This document shows, piece by piece, positions 35,874-45,112 of a stretch of DNA of 64,000 nucleotides (positions within the stretch are counted from its first letter, which is position 1; each line of letters opens with the position of its first letter). The position numbers were made by a program, and so were the translations under genes. A model generated the notes under the pieces. That model was given only the letters and a program-made list of their open reading frames with translations, was not told the DNA's origin and did no database searches. The stretch comes from Saccharothrix obliqua (lineage in GTDB: Bacteria; Actinomycetota; Actinomycetes; Mycobacteriales; Pseudonocardiaceae). The stretch lies in assembly GCF_019375475.1 (NCBI RefSeq), contig NZ_JAHXGQ010000003.1, forward strand, positions 1 through 64,000. The letters are read 5' to 3'.

Positions 35874-36680
35874 ATGGATCTGGCACTCGCGGGACGCGTC
35901 GCCCTGGTCACCGGAGCTTCCAAGGGCATCGGCCTGGCCACCACGCGCACGCTGCTCGCCGAAGGGGCGCGGGTGGCCGCCGTCTCCCGCAAGAGCACAC
36001 CCGAGCTGGACGGCCTGGCCGACGACAACCTCATCCACGTCGCGGCCGACCTGATGGACCCGGAGGCGCCCGCGCAGGCGGTGGCCCGCACCGTGGAGGC
36101 GTTCGGCGGCCTGGACGTGCTGGTCAACGTCGCGGGTGGGCCGCCGCCCGGAATCACCCTGCCGCACAGCGGTTTCCTCAGCGCGGACGACGACGAGTGG
36201 CGGGCCATGTTCGAGCTGAACCTGTTCTCCGCCGTCCGCGCGGTGCGCGCGGCCATCCCGCGGATGCTGGAGCGCGGCGGCGGCTCGATCATCAACGTGT
36301 CCTCGGCCAACGGCCGCCAGCCGTCGCCGATCAACGTCGACTACGGCACGGCCAAAGCGGCGATGAACAACCTCACCAAGGCGTTGTCCGAGGAGTTCGC
36401 GCCGCAGGGCATCCGCGTGAACACGGTGTCGCCCGGCCCGACCCGCACGCCCTGGTGGACCGACGAAGGCGGCGTCGGCGACATGATCGCCGCGCAGGCG
36501 GGCACCGACCGCGAGGGCGCGCTGACCTCCGTCGTGCCGTCCGCGATGAACCTCACCACCGGTCGGATGGCCGAGCCGCAGGAGATCGCCGACGTGATCG
36601 TCCTGCTGGCCTCGCCCCGTTCGGCCAGCACCACCGGCGCGGAGTTCGTGGTGGACTCCGGCCTCGTCAAGGCCGTGTGA
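35874..36680 (+). CDS. Short-chain dehydrogenase/reductase
   Basis: This 268-aa classical SDR has the cofactor motif VTGASKGIGLA, NVAGG in the NAG position, the catalytic Ser in INVSSANGR, and YGTAK for the Tyr-Lys pair. It is most like 3-oxoacyl-ACP reductase/oxidoreductase members of family COG1028. GAGGAG precedes ATG 35874 by 5 nt. It is followed by a strong terminator at 36696-36724, so it may be the last gene of a SARP-SDR unit. It probably oxidises or reduces a hydroxyl/keto group of the pathway product; the exact step is unknown. Confidence 0.9.
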   Translation: MDLALAGRVALVTGASKGIGLATTRTLLAEGARVAAVSRKSTPELDGLADDNLIHVAADLMDPEAPAQAVARTVEAFGGLDVLVNVAGGPPPGITLPHSGFLSADDDEWRAMFELNLFSAVRAVRAAIPRMLERGGGSIINVSSANGRQPSPINVDYGTAKAAMNNLTKALSEEFAPQGIRVNTVSPGPTRTPWWTDEGGVGDMIAAQAGTDREGALTSVVPSAMNLTTGRMAEPQEIADVIVLLASPRSASTTGAEFVVDSGLVKAV

Positions 36681-36695
36681 CCGGCCTGTCCCGGT

Positions 36696-36724
36696 GATGG
36701 GCTTCCCGCGCGGGGAAGCCCATC
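36696..36724 (+). terminator. Rho-independent-like terminator after the SDR gene
   Basis: A perfect 12-bp stem (36696-36707 with 36713-36724), a 5-nt loop and a short T-containing tail (TTCAC) lie 16 bp after the stop codon. Confidence 0.8.
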
Positions 36725-36942
36725 TTCACGCGTGCACCGTGCCTTCACCGGCGGGCGGCCGGACCGCGGGGAAGCCCGTTTCCGCCTGCGCGCGCACGCG
36801 CGCCGCGTGCCCGCTCCCGATACGCGAGGGGCGCTGGATTCGACCGCAACATCTCGAACGCCGGCGGGGGGTCGGCGATCTAGGGTCGCTGCGGATGGCG
36901 GAAGTACACGCCTGTGCGGCGAAAATCAGGGGGAAACCGAAC

Positions 36943-38559
36943 ATGACGCATGGCACTGGGGGGACGTTCGCTTCGGCGACCGATGACGCGGAGGCGCTCG
37001 AAGAGCTGGTTTCGCGGCACGCCACCGTCACACCGGCGGACCGGCAGTACGGGGACCTGGTCCGCGGCGTGAACCAGCGCTTCGTCGGGCGCCCGGACAC
37101 CGTGCACCTGGTCGACTCGACCGAGCAGGTGCCGCGCGTGGTGCAGTCCGCGCTCGACGCCGGCCGGCGCATCGCGGTGCGCAGCGGCGGGCACTGCTTC
37201 GAGGACTTCGTCTACAACCCGGAGGTCCAGGTCGTCCTCGACCTGTCCAACCTGAACCGGGTGTACTACGACGCCTCCCGCGACGCCGTCGCGGTCGAGG
37301 CGGGCGCGGTCCTGCTCCAGGTGTACGAGAAGATGTACGAGACGTGGGGTGTCACCATCCCCGCCGGGATCTGCTACTCGGTGGGCGTCGGCGGGCACGT
37401 CAGCGGTGGCGGCTGGGGGCTGCTGTGCCGGCAGCACGGCCTGGTCGTCGACCACCTCTACGCCGTCGAGGTGGTCGTGGTGGACAAGCACCGCCGGGCG
37501 CGCACCGTGGTCGCCACCCGCGACCACGACGACCCGAACCGGGAGCTGTGGTGGGCGCACACCGGTGGTGGGGGCGGGAACTTCGGCATCGTCACCCGCT
37601 ACTGGTTCCGCTCGCCGGGCGCGCGCGGGCGCGGTCCGGCCAAGATCCTGCCGAAGCCGCCGTCCGAGGTGTTGCTCAGCGCCGTCTCGTTCCCGTGGAG
37701 CGAGATGAACCAGGAGCGGTTCACCGCGCTGGTGTCCAACTACGCGGCCTTCCACGCGGCCAACAAGTCGCCGAGCACGCCGTACACCGGGTTCGGCAGC
37801 TACCTGGTGCTCACCCACCAGTCCAACGGGCAGATTGGCCTCGTGACGCAGATGGACGCCACGGTGCCCGACGCGGAGCAACTGCTCGAGGACTACGTGC
37901 AGGCGGTCACCGAAGGGGTGGGCGTCGAGCGCGGCCCGATGACCGCCGCCCTGGGCGAGCGCAACGCGATGCCCGAATACTTCACGCCCCGGCGGCTGCC
38001 GTGGTTGCAGTCCGTGCGGTACATGGGCACCACCAACGTGATGCTGACCGACCCGACGCTGCGGGCCGACTACAAGTCCGCGTACATGCGGGCCAACTTC
38101 CCGCAGTCGCAGATCGACGCGCTGTACCGGCACCTCACGCGCACCGACCACACCAACCCGAACATCTCCGTGACGCTCAGCTCGTTCGGCGGCCGGGTGA
38201 ACGCGGTGCCACGCAGCGCCACCGCGTCGGTGCACCGCGACTCGGCGTTCAAGCTGCTGTGGATGGTGTTGTGGACCGACCCGGCCGGTGACGACGCGAA
38301 CATCGGCTGGCTGCGGGAGTGCTATGAGGACGTCTACGCCGACACGGGCGGCGTCCCGGTGCCCAACGCGGTCACCGACGGCTGCTACATCAACTACTGC
38401 GACAACGACCTGGGCGATCCCGCTCGAAACCGGTCGGGTGTGCCGTGGCACGACCTCTACTACGAGGACAACTACCCGCGCCTGCAACGGATCAAGGCCG
38501 CGTGGGACCCGCACGACGTGTTCCGCCACGCGCAGTCCATCCGGCTGCCGGGGAACTGA
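36943..38559 (+). CDS. Bicovalent-FAD oxidase, berberine-bridge-enzyme-like (second copy)
   Basis: This 538-aa paralogue of the oxidase at 31589-33139 has a 20-residue longer N-terminus. Covalent-FAD residues are H84 (RSGGHCFEDF) and C144 (AGICYSVGVGGH), 60 apart. Long stretches match the first copy almost exactly, for example DDPNRELWWAHTGGGGGNFG and the C-terminal WHDLYYEDNYPRLQRIKAAW. AGGGGG precedes ATG 36943 by about 9 nt; TAGGGT at 36881 may be its -10 box. Two related oxidases in one cluster suggest two successive oxidations or division of labour on related substrates, as with AknOx-type double oxidations, but this is inference. Confidence 0.9.
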   Translation: MTHGTGGTFASATDDAEALEELVSRHATVTPADRQYGDLVRGVNQRFVGRPDTVHLVDSTEQVPRVVQSALDAGRRIAVRSGGHCFEDFVYNPEVQVVLDLSNLNRVYYDASRDAVAVEAGAVLLQVYEKMYETWGVTIPAGICYSVGVGGHVSGGGWGLLCRQHGLVVDHLYAVEVVVVDKHRRARTVVATRDHDDPNRELWWAHTGGGGGNFGIVTRYWFRSPGARGRGPAKILPKPPSEVLLSAVSFPWSEMNQERFTALVSNYAAFHAANKSPSTPYTGFGSYLVLTHQSNGQIGLVTQMDATVPDAEQLLEDYVQAVTEGVGVERGPMTAALGERNAMPEYFTPRRLPWLQSVRYMGTTNVMLTDPTLRADYKSAYMRANFPQSQIDALYRHLTRTDHTNPNISVTLSSFGGRVNAVPRSATASVHRDSAFKLLWMVLWTDPAGDDANIGWLRECYEDVYADTGGVPVPNAVTDGCYINYCDNDLGDPARNRSGVPWHDLYYEDNYPRLQRIKAAWDPHDVFRHAQSIRLPGN

Positions 38560-38571
38560 CCGCCCGCCCGC

Positions 38572-38608
38572 CGCGGGCCGCGGTCGGTGCGCCGACCCGC
38601 GGCCCGCG
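38572..38608. terminator. Bidirectional terminator between FAD-oxidase and O-methyltransferase genes
   Basis: Arms 38572-38583 and 38597-38608 (12 bp perfect), with an inner TCGG/CCGA stem and one bulged base, lie between two convergent genes. Confidence 0.7.
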
Positions 38609-38616
38609 TTCGCGGT

Positions 38617-39279
38617 TCACCGCTTGAGCGCGAAGGTGAGGCCGTCGGCGAACGGGATGAGGCTGATGTCGATCCGCTTGTCGTCGCGCAGCTTGGCGTT
38701 GAACACGCGCAGCGCGCGGGTGTCGTCGTCCTGCGCACGCGCGTCGACCACCGCGCCGGACCAGAGCACGTTGTCCACCACGATGAGCCCGCCGGGGCGC
38801 AGCAAGCGCAACGCCGCCTCGTAGTAGGCGTCGTAGCCGACTTTGTCGGCGTCGATGAAGGCGAAGTCGAAGGACCCCTCCGCCCCGTCCTCCGCCAGCA
38901 GTTCGTCGAGGATCCGCCGGGCGTCGCCGACACGCAGGTCGACCTTGTCCGCGACACCCGCCCGCGCGCAGAACTCCAACGCCATCTCGGACCACTCCGG
39001 GTTCAGGTCGCACGCCACCACGCGACCGCCGGCGGGCAGCGCCAGCGCCGTGCAGAGCAGGCTGTAGCCGGTGAACACGCCGACCTCCAGGGCACGCCGC
39101 GCGCCGATCGCGCGGACCAGCAGGGAGAGGAACTGGCCCTGCTCCGGCGAGACCTGCATCAGCCGCTCCGGCAGTTCGCTGGTCTCCCGCCGCAGTTCCC
39201 GGAGCACGTCGTGCTCGCGCAGCGAGACATCCGTGACATAATCCTGGAGAACGTCGTCCAGTTCGATCTGCATACGCAT
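38617..39279 (-). CDS. Class I O-methyltransferase, CCoAOMT-like
   Basis: This 220-aa metal-dependent catechol/caffeoyl-CoA-type O-methyltransferase shows [20 protein letters not shown] (SAM motif I), [37 protein letters not shown] (metal and SAM contacts) and [17 protein letters not shown]. The family needs Mg2+ and methylates one hydroxyl of vicinal diols. ATG 39279 was chosen for its AAAGGGG at 6 nt; upstream in-frame starts add poorly conserved sequence. It is divergent from the flavin reductase/HpaB hydroxylase pair, which would produce exactly such a catechol from a phenol. That pairing suggests hydroxylation then O-methylation. Confidence 0.9.
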   Translation of the reverse strand: MRMQIELDDVLQDYVTDVSLREHDVLRELRRETSELPERLMQVSPEQGQFLSLLVRAIGARRALEVGVFTGYSLLCTALALPAGGRVVACDLNPEWSEMALEFCARAGVADKVDLRVGDARRILDELLAEDGAEGSFDFAFIDADKVGYDAYYEAALRLLRPGGLIVVDNVLWSGAVVDARAQDDDTRALRVFNAKLRDDKRIDISLIPFADGLTFALKR

Positions 39280-39398
39280 TTCGATCCCCTTTGAAAGCGC
39301 CTTCGCCAGGTCTCGACCATAGCCCGCCGGTACCGCGCAGGCCAGGCTCCGGTGGGTTTCCTGATCCATTCTCCAGTACGTCCTGCGAAGATGTTGTC

Positions 39399-39959
39399 GT
39401 GCCACCTCCAATTGTCGACCGGACGCGCCGACTGCGGGATTGTCTCGGTCATTTCCCGACCGGGGTCACCGTGGTGACGACGGAGCGGGACGGTGTCGTG
39501 CACGGCGCCACGGTCGGTTCGTTCACCTCCGTGTCGCTGGACCCGCCGCTGGTCCTGGTGTCGTTGCGGCGGACCAGCACGCTGGGTGAACTGCTGTCCG
39601 GCGCGCCGTTCTGCGTCAACGTGCTGGCCTCCGACCAGCGGGAACTGGCGTTGCACTTCGCCGGGGCGCGCACCACCGAGGTCACCTGGCTGCCCGGCGC
39701 GGGCCCACCACGCCTCGCCGGCTGCGCCGCTTTCGTCTCGTGCGCGCCGTGGGCGGGCCACGACGGCGGCGACCACGTGCTCCACCTGGGCGAGGTCGTC
39801 GATTTCGGCGCGTCCGGGGCGGAACCGCTGGTCTTCCACCGGGGCGCGTTCCGGGAAATGCGCCGCGCCCGCGCGGAGACCGGTTGGTCCGGTTCGCTCG
39901 ACTACCCGACCGAAATGCTCGCGGCAATGCTCAGCCGATCGAACGGGGAAAGCGGATGA
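39399..39959 (+). CDS. Flavin reductase (HpaC-like) partner of the HpaB-type monooxygenase
   Basis: The product is 186 aa with the flavin-reductase fold signature: [42 protein letters not shown] and [11 protein letters not shown]. It reduces FMN/FAD with NAD(P)H and passes the reduced flavin to the monooxygenase encoded next. The chosen start is GTG 39399 ([14 protein letters not shown]), about 9 nt after a purine-rich GAAGA. Its TGA overlaps the ATG of the HpaB gene, so the two proteins are made in a coupled fashion. Confidence 0.9.
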   Translation: MPPPIVDRTRRLRDCLGHFPTGVTVVTTERDGVVHGATVGSFTSVSLDPPLVLVSLRRTSTLGELLSGAPFCVNVLASDQRELALHFAGARTTEVTWLPGAGPPRLAGCAAFVSCAPWAGHDGGDHVLHLGEVVDFGASGAEPLVFHRGAFREMRRARAETGWSGSLDYPTEMLAAMLSRSNGESG

Positions 39960-41542
39960 CACTTCAGCAGGACAGCCCGAGGCCGACCGGCGCCGCGCCC
40001 CGCGAGACGCGGCCGTTGACCGGGCAGGAATACCTGGACAGCTTGCGCGACGGGCGTGCCGTCTACATATACGGCGAACGCGTGGACGACGTCACGGAGC
40101 ACCCGGCGTTCCGGAACACGGCGCGGATGACCGCGCGGTTGTACGACGCGCTGCACGACCCGGCGAAGCAGGCCGTGCTGACCGCGCCGACGGACACCGG
40201 TTCGGTCGGGCGCACGCACCCGTTCTTCCGGACACCGCGGTCCGTGCAGGACCTCGTGGACGACCGCGAGGCGATCGCCGAGTGGGCGCGCACGACCTAC
40301 GGGTGGATGGGGCGCAGCCCCGACTACAAGGCGGCGTTCCTGGGCACGCTCGGCGCGAACGCCGACTTCTACGAGCCGTTCCAGGACAACGCGCGGCGCT
40401 GGTACCGGGAGTCCCAGGAACGCGTGTTGTTCTGGAACCACGCGATCATCCACCCGCCGGTCGACCGGCACCGGCCGGCCGAGGACGTGCGCGACGTGTT
40501 CGTGCACGTGGAGCGCGAGACCGACAACGGCCTCGTCGTCAGCGGGGCGAAGGTGGTGGCCACCGGTTCGGCGATCACCCACTTCAACTTCGTCTCGCAC
40601 TACGGTTTGCCGTTGCGGCAACGGGAGTTCGCGTTGGTGGCCACCGTGCCGATGAACGCGCCCGGGTTGAAGCTGATCTGCCGCCCGTCCTACGCGGCGG
40701 CGGCGGCGATGACCGGTTCGCCGTTCGACTACCCGCTGTCCAGCCGGCTGGACGAGAACGACACGATCTTCGTGCTGGACCGCGTGCTGATCCCGTGGGA
40801 GAACGTGTTCCTGTACGGGGATCCCGAGCAGGTCAACGGTTTCACGCCGCAGTCGGGCTTCCTGGAGCGGCTGACGTTCCACGGTTGCGTGCGGCTCGCG
40901 GTGAAGATCGACTTCATCGCGGGGCTGCTGATCAAGGCGCTGGACGCGACCGGCACCCGCGACTTCCGCGGCGTGCAGGCCCGCGTCGGCGAGGTGTTGG
41001 CCTGGCGCAACATGTTCTGGGCGCTGAGCGACGCCGCCGCGCGCAACCCGCAGCCGTGGCGGGACGGCGCGCTGCTGCCGCGGCTGGACTACGGGTTGGC
41101 CTACCGGTGGTTCATGACGATCGGCTACCCGCGGATCAAGGAGATCATCGAGCAGGACGTGGCCAGCGGCCTGATCTACGTCAACTCCGGGGTGGAGGAC
41201 TTCGCCAACCCGGAGATCCGGCCGTACCTGGACAAGTACGTGCGCGGCTCCAACGGCTACGACTCGGTCGGCCGGGTCAAGCTGATGAAGCTGCTGTGGG
41301 ACGCGGTGGGTTCCGAGTTCGCGGGTCGGCACGAGTTGTACGAGCGCAACTACTCGGGCAACCACGAGGCGGTGCGGACCGACATCCTCACCGCCCAGGT
41401 CGCCTCCGGTCAGGTCGAGGCGTACCGCGGCTTCGCGGAGCGCTGCCTGGCGGAGTACGACCTGGACGGCTGGACGGCGCCCGACCTCGACTCGTTCACC
41501 GACCTGCGCACCGCCGGCCGCCGCCTGTGGCGGGACCGCTGA
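39956..41542 (+). CDS. FADH2-dependent 4-hydroxyphenylacetate 3-monooxygenase-type hydroxylase (HpaB family)
   Basis: This 528-aa large component of a two-component aromatic hydroxylase belongs with HpaB, SgcC and Saccharothrix Sam5. Conserved features are the N-terminal [39 protein letters not shown] in the flavin-binding beta domain, [15 protein letters not shown] and the C-terminal helical domain. The family ortho-hydroxylates phenols (4-hydroxyphenylacetate, tyrosyl or coumaroyl groups) to catechols. It is coupled to the flavin reductase by an ATGA overlap and followed by a strong terminator. In this cluster the substrate may be the 4-hydroxy-3-aminobenzoate unit or a tyrosine-derived partner; the sequence does not decide. 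Confidence 0.92.
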   Translation: MTLQQDSPRPTGAAPRETRPLTGQEYLDSLRDGRAVYIYGERVDDVTEHPAFRNTARMTARLYDALHDPAKQAVLTAPTDTGSVGRTHPFFRTPRSVQDLVDDREAIAEWARTTYGWMGRSPDYKAAFLGTLGANADFYEPFQDNARRWYRESQERVLFWNHAIIHPPVDRHRPAEDVRDVFVHVERETDNGLVVSGAKVVATGSAITHFNFVSHYGLPLRQREFALVATVPMNAPGLKLICRPSYAAAAAMTGSPFDYPLSSRLDENDTIFVLDRVLIPWENVFLYGDPEQVNGFTPQSGFLERLTFHGCVRLAVKIDFIAGLLIKALDATGTRDFRGVQARVGEVLAWRNMFWALSDAAARNPQPWRDGALLPRLDYGLAYRWFMTIGYPRIKEIIEQDVASGLIYVNSGVEDFANPEIRPYLDKYVRGSNGYDSVGRVKLMKLLWDAVGSEFAGRHELYERNYSGNHEAVRTDILTAQVASGQVEAYRGFAERCLAEYDLDGWTAPDLDSFTDLRTAGRRLWRDR

Positions 41543-41543
41543 A

Positions 41544-41587
41544 CCGCCGCCCCGCCACGGCGGTCGGGTGCCGTGGCGGGGCGGCGG
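41544..41587. terminator. Strong bidirectional hairpin terminator after the HpaB-type gene
   Basis: A perfect 18-bp GC-rich inverted repeat (41544-41561 with 41570-41587) with an 8-nt loop begins directly after the stop codon, between convergent transcription units. Confidence 0.8.
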
Positions 41588-41642
41588 GTCGGTGAGTGCG
41601 GTCGGTCGGTGGACAGGTGGGCGCGGCGGGCGGGCCGGCGGG

Positions 41643-41736
41643 GCCGGTGCGGGTGGTCGGGCCGGTGCGGGTAGTCGGGCGGGTGAGGGGTGCCGGGCGG
41701 GTGAGGGGTGCCGGGCAGGTGAGGGGTGCCGGGCGG
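41643..41736. repeat. Two adjacent 18-bp tandem repeat families in a convergent intergenic region
   Basis: GCCGGTGCGGGTGGTCGG occurs twice (41643-41660, 41661-41678; one mismatch). After 4 bp, GTGAGGGGTGCCGGGCGG occurs three times (41683-41700, 41701-41718, 41719-41736; one mismatch), with a decayed fourth copy. They lie in the otherwise empty 308-bp gap 41543-41850. Both units are 18 bp and G-rich on the plus strand. An open frame crosses them, but it has no ribosome-binding site and looks like a by-product. Confidence 0.8.
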
Positions 41737-41850
41737 CTGAGGGGAGCGGGTGCGGGTGGGGTGCCGCCGCGGGTCGGTGGGCGCCGGTGCCGGGCATCGG
41801 CGGGTGGTCGGGTGGGTGCCGCGGCGGGGCGCGGGCGGGTGCGGTGGTGG

Positions 41851-42477
41851 TCAGGCGTGGAGGGCGGCGACCTCGGCGGGTAAGTGTTCGAGGGCGACGG
41901 TTTCGGTCGGCTTGCGGTGCAGGTACTCGGGGTAGCAGCCCTTCCGGCCCGTCAGCCGGGCGATCGGGGCGAGCACCGCGAACAACACGCGCTGCACCGC
42001 CCACGGCGGCCGGGTGTAGCGGACGACGTCGCCGTACTCGCGTGTCGTCAGCGCCTGCTGGAGCAGGCCCGGCATGCCCTCCGGGCTGGTCCGCCCGTCC
42101 TGCGCCAGGCCGAACAGCTGGCGCAGCACCAGTTGCTCGAACCGGTCGGCGTTGCGGCGCACCTCGCACACGTGGAACGACTCCACGCCACCGCAGTTCC
42201 ACCAGCGGTGCTTGATGCCGGGTTGGATCAGCACGCTCTGGCCGCACTCGTCGAGCACCACCTTCCGCCCGCCGATCAGGAACGCGACGCGGCCGCGCAC
42301 CAGGGTGAACCGCTCCTCGCTCAGCGGGTGCAGGTGCTCGCCGGACACCGCGCCGCCGGGCGTGGCGTAGACGTCGAGCACCGTCCGGGCGTTGTCGGTC
42401 ATGGCCGCCGGCGTCCGCACCACGACGCGTTCGCCGCAGCGCGGGTTCTCGTACACTTCCCCCACTTCGACCGTCAC
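41851..42477 (-). CDS. Cupin-domain protein
   Basis: This 208-aa protein has a single cupin barrel: GEHLHPLSEERFTLVRGRVAF matches cupin motif 1 (HxH, then Glu) and QPGIKHRWWN supplies the motif 2 His, so the metal site is intact. The C-terminal about 80 residues are helical with a hydrophobic stretch (VQRVLFAVLAPIARLTG). The GTG start overlaps the O-methyltransferase stop, making it the last gene of the griI-to-cupin operon. It could be a small dioxygenase, isomerase or binding protein acting on the aromatic product; motifs do not tell. Confidence 0.82.
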   Translation of the reverse strand: MTVEVGEVYENPRCGERVVVRTPAAMTDNARTVLDVYATPGGAVSGEHLHPLSEERFTLVRGRVAFLIGGRKVVLDECGQSVLIQPGIKHRWWNCGGVESFHVCEVRRNADRFEQLVLRQLFGLAQDGRTSPEGMPGLLQQALTTREYGDVVRYTRPPWAVQRVLFAVLAPIARLTGRKGCYPEYLHRKPTETVALEHLPAEVAALHA

Positions 42478-43475
42478 CGGTCATCTCCTCTCACGGCGAC
42501 CAGCAGGCTGGTCTCCAGGGCCAGTTCCCGCACGGACTCCAGCCGCAGGCCGGCCGCGGCCAGCACGGCGCGGTAGTCGGGCAGGGTGCGTTCCCGACCA
42601 CCCGCCATCACCAGCAGGTGCAGGTCGAACAGCAGCGGCAGGACGGCGGAGCCGTCGATCACCCGCTCCACGACCAGCAGCCGGGCGTCGGGGTGCGTCA
42701 TCGCCCGGCGCACGTTGCTCAGCAGCGCGACGCAGTCCTCGTCGTCCCAGTCCTGGAGGACGCGGGACAGCAGGTACACGTCCGAACCGGCGGGCACCGA
42801 GCGGAACAGGTCGCCGGGCACCACGTCGTACCGGTCGGGCTCGACCGCCGCGGCGAGGTGCTTCGCGGCCGTCGCCACCATGTGCTCGCGGTCGAACAGC
42901 ACGCCGCGCAGGTGCGGGTGCGCGCACAGCACCGTCGACAGCAACAGCCCGCTGCCGCCCGCCAGGTCGGTGACGGTGTGCCGGGCGCCGAAGTCGAACG
43001 CGTCCGGCAGGTCGGCGAAGAACTCGCTGCCCGCGTTCATCGCACGCAGGAACTTCTCGCCGGCGGCGGGGTCCTCGGCCAGGTGCTCGTGCAGCGTGTG
43101 GCCGAACGCCACCTCGAAACCGGCCCGCCCGGTGCGGACCGCGCTCACCACCGCACCCCAGGCGCGGTGCGACTCGTCGCCGTAGAGCAGGCACAGGTCC
43201 CGCATCGAACCGGGCACGCCGGTGCGCAGCAGCTCGCCGACCGGGGTCAGGCGGTAACCGGCGTGGTCGTCGCCCTCGACCACGCCGAGCACGACCAGCA
43301 GGCGCATCAACCGGACCACCGGGTCCGGCGCCGCGCCCGCCGCGGCGGCCAGGTCCGCGCCCGTGACGCACCCCTCCGCCACGAGGTCCGGCAGCCGCAG
43401 CACCACCGCCGCGTGCAGCGCCTGGGCTCGCCACGTGCCGGTGACGATGTCCAGCACCGCCCGCGCGCCGGTCAT
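42474..43475 (-). CDS. Plant-type (Methyltransf_2) O-methyltransferase
   Basis: This 333-aa protein has an N-terminal dimerisation winged helix (VLDIVTGTWRAQALHAAVVL) and a C-terminal SAM domain with TDLAGGSGLLLSTVL, GVLFDREHM, PGDLFRSVPAGSDVYLLSRV and LQDWDDEDCVALLSNVRRAM. This is the family of DmpM, CalO6, TcmN-type and MitM-like antibiotic O-methyltransferases. Note AGGSG where many members have GGGxG. The ATG overlaps the stop of the upstream ligase gene and the TGA overlaps the cupin start, so translation is coupled on both sides. It probably methylates a phenol of the product. Confidence 0.9.
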   Translation of the reverse strand: MTGARAVLDIVTGTWRAQALHAAVVLRLPDLVAEGCVTGADLAAAAGAAPDPVVRLMRLLVVLGVVEGDDHAGYRLTPVGELLRTGVPGSMRDLCLLYGDESHRAWGAVVSAVRTGRAGFEVAFGHTLHEHLAEDPAAGEKFLRAMNAGSEFFADLPDAFDFGARHTVTDLAGGSGLLLSTVLCAHPHLRGVLFDREHMVATAAKHLAAAVEPDRYDVVPGDLFRSVPAGSDVYLLSRVLQDWDDEDCVALLSNVRRAMTHPDARLLVVERVIDGSAVLPLLFDLHLLVMAGGRERTLPDYRAVLAAAGLRLESVRELALETSLLVAVRGDDR

Positions 43476-45103
43476 CGACCGTTCACCGGCCCCGCCAACG
43501 CGACACCGGCGGCCACCGGTTCGCCGAGCAGCTTCTGGTGCCGCTCACGCAACTGCCGCTTGAGCACCTTGCCGGTGACGCCGACCGGGAGCCCGGTGCG
43601 GTCGGCGGCCACCACCAGGCCCGCCAGCGTCGCCAGCCCGCGTTCGGCCAGCGCCGCGTTGCACCGGGCGAGCGCGTCCTCCGGCGTGGGCGGCTCGTCC
43701 TTGTGCAGCACCACGGCGACCGGCAGCGACCGCCCCTCCTCCGCCGGGTCGTCGACCGCGATCACGGCGGCGTCGAACGCACCGGTCGTGTTGAGCACGA
43801 CCTCCTCCAACTCGAGGCTGTGCACGGGTCCCCGGGAGGTGGTGATCACGTCGGGCGTCCGGTCGAGGTGGTACCACACCCCGTCGGCGTCGCGGCGCAC
43901 CACGTCGCCGGTCAGGAAGTAGTCGCCGCGCCGGGCCTGCCGGGTCAGGCCGGGCTCGTTCACGTAGCCCGGTGTCAGGCTGGGCGTGCGCACACCCAGC
44001 AGACCGGCCTGCCCGTCCGGCAGGGCGTTGCCGCGCTCGTCCAGCACCGCGGCCTCCCGCACGACCGGCACCGGTCGGCCGATGGCCCGCCCGTACCGCT
44101 CCGAGTCCCTGGTGTGGGCCTGCCGGAACAACACCATGCCCATCTCGGACGAACCGAGACCGTCCAGGTAGGTGGAACCGTTGCGCCCCAACCGCACCAG
44201 CGGCCGGATGTGCCGCTCGTGCGACGCGTCGCCCATTCCCATCCAGGTGTGCACGGTGTCCTTGGCGCGCTCGGAGAGCCGGTCGACCGGCAGGTCGGCC
44301 AGCGCGAGCGGGAAGCCGATCACGACGGTCGGCAGGAACTCGTTCATCGCCGCCGCGACGGACGCGCCCGCCGGGTCGTCCACCAGCATCGCGGGCAGCC
44401 CGAGCAGCAGCGCCAGGCTGAGGTAGCTGATCCCGGACGAGTGGCTGTGCGGCAGTGCGGTGAGCACGCGGTCGTCCACCGACGACGGGAACCGCCACAG
44501 CCGCTCGCGCTTGCCGACGAAGAACGAGCGGTGCGCGAAGGCCGTCGGCTTCGGCGTGCCCGTCGTGCCGGACGAGTGCGAGATCAGCACCAGGTCGTCG
44601 GGCGCGTGCCGGTACGGGGCCTGCCGGTGCCTGCCGGGGTGGGCGCGGAGTTGTGCGAGGTCCGCGACGACGGGCGGTGGACCGGGCAGCGCGGCGATCA
44701 GGTCCGCGTCGCCGACCAGCGCGGCGGTGTCGCTGCGCTCGAAGTAACGCGCGGCCGTCTCCGGCGCCATGTTCGGGTTGGTCAGCACGGTCACCCCGCC
44801 GAGGCTGGTGATCGCGATGTGGTGCAGGAGCCCGGCCAGCCCGTCCGCGGTCCACACGCCGACGCGGGTGCGCACGCCCACGCCGCGTTCGCGGTACCAG
44901 TCGGCGTAGCGGAGCACTTCGTCGCGCAGCTCCGCCACGGACCAACCGCGCGGCCCGAGGTCGCCCGACCGGAACAGGACGGCGCGGTCGAGGTCGGTGG
45001 CGACGTCGCAGACGTGCCAGAAGAAGTTGCCCGCGCCCAGCTCTCGCCGCAGCGTCAGCCTCATCCGTTGTGTGATGGACCGGTGCGTGCCGAACAAGTA
45101 CAT
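43472..45103 (-). CDS. Stand-alone adenylate-forming ligase A (acyl/aryl-CoA ligase-like)
   Basis: The product is 543 aa of the AMP-binding (ANL) superfamily. Core A3 is HSSGTTGTPKPTAFAHRS, A5-like YLDGLGSSEMGMV, A7/A8 DYFLTGDVVRRDADGVWYHL then DRTPDVITTSRG, and the A10 lysine is in VGVTGKVLKRQL. It activates a carboxylate as the acyl-adenylate. No carrier-protein domain is attached and no free carrier protein is encoded nearby, so transfer to CoA or directly to an amine/hydroxyl is likely. ATG 45103 is placed 5 nt after GGGGG, one codon later than a TTG. It follows the Ada-like gene by 9 bp and overlaps the O-methyltransferase gene. 3-Amino-4-hydroxybenzoate is the obvious candidate substrate. 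Confidence 0.88.
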   Translation of the reverse strand: MYLFGTHRSITQRMRLTLRRELGAGNFFWHVCDVATDLDRAVLFRSGDLGPRGWSVAELRDEVLRYADWYRERGVGVRTRVGVWTADGLAGLLHHIAITSLGGVTVLTNPNMAPETAARYFERSDTAALVGDADLIAALPGPPPVVADLAQLRAHPGRHRQAPYRHAPDDLVLISHSSGTTGTPKPTAFAHRSFFVGKRERLWRFPSSVDDRVLTALPHSHSSGISYLSLALLLGLPAMLVDDPAGASVAAAMNEFLPTVVIGFPLALADLPVDRLSERAKDTVHTWMGMGDASHERHIRPLVRLGRNGSTYLDGLGSSEMGMVLFRQAHTRDSERYGRAIGRPVPVVREAAVLDERGNALPDGQAGLLGVRTPSLTPGYVNEPGLTRQARRGDYFLTGDVVRRDADGVWYHLDRTPDVITTSRGPVHSLELEEVVLNTTGAFDAAVIAVDDPAEEGRSLPVAVVLHKDEPPTPEDALARCNAALAERGLATLAGLVVAADRTGLPVGVTGKVLKRQLRERHQKLLGEPVAAGVALAGPVNGR

Positions 45104-45112
45104 CAAGTCCCC

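Noticed and set aside
41643..41736. Possible CRISPR-like repeats
   Set aside because: The 18-bp units are directly adjacent without spacers, and no cas genes are present.
41596..41883. Open frame of 95 codons with VRGAG repeats on the plus strand
   Set aside because: It is produced by the 18-bp G-rich tandem repeats, has no ribosome-binding site and overlaps the end of the cupin gene on the other strand.
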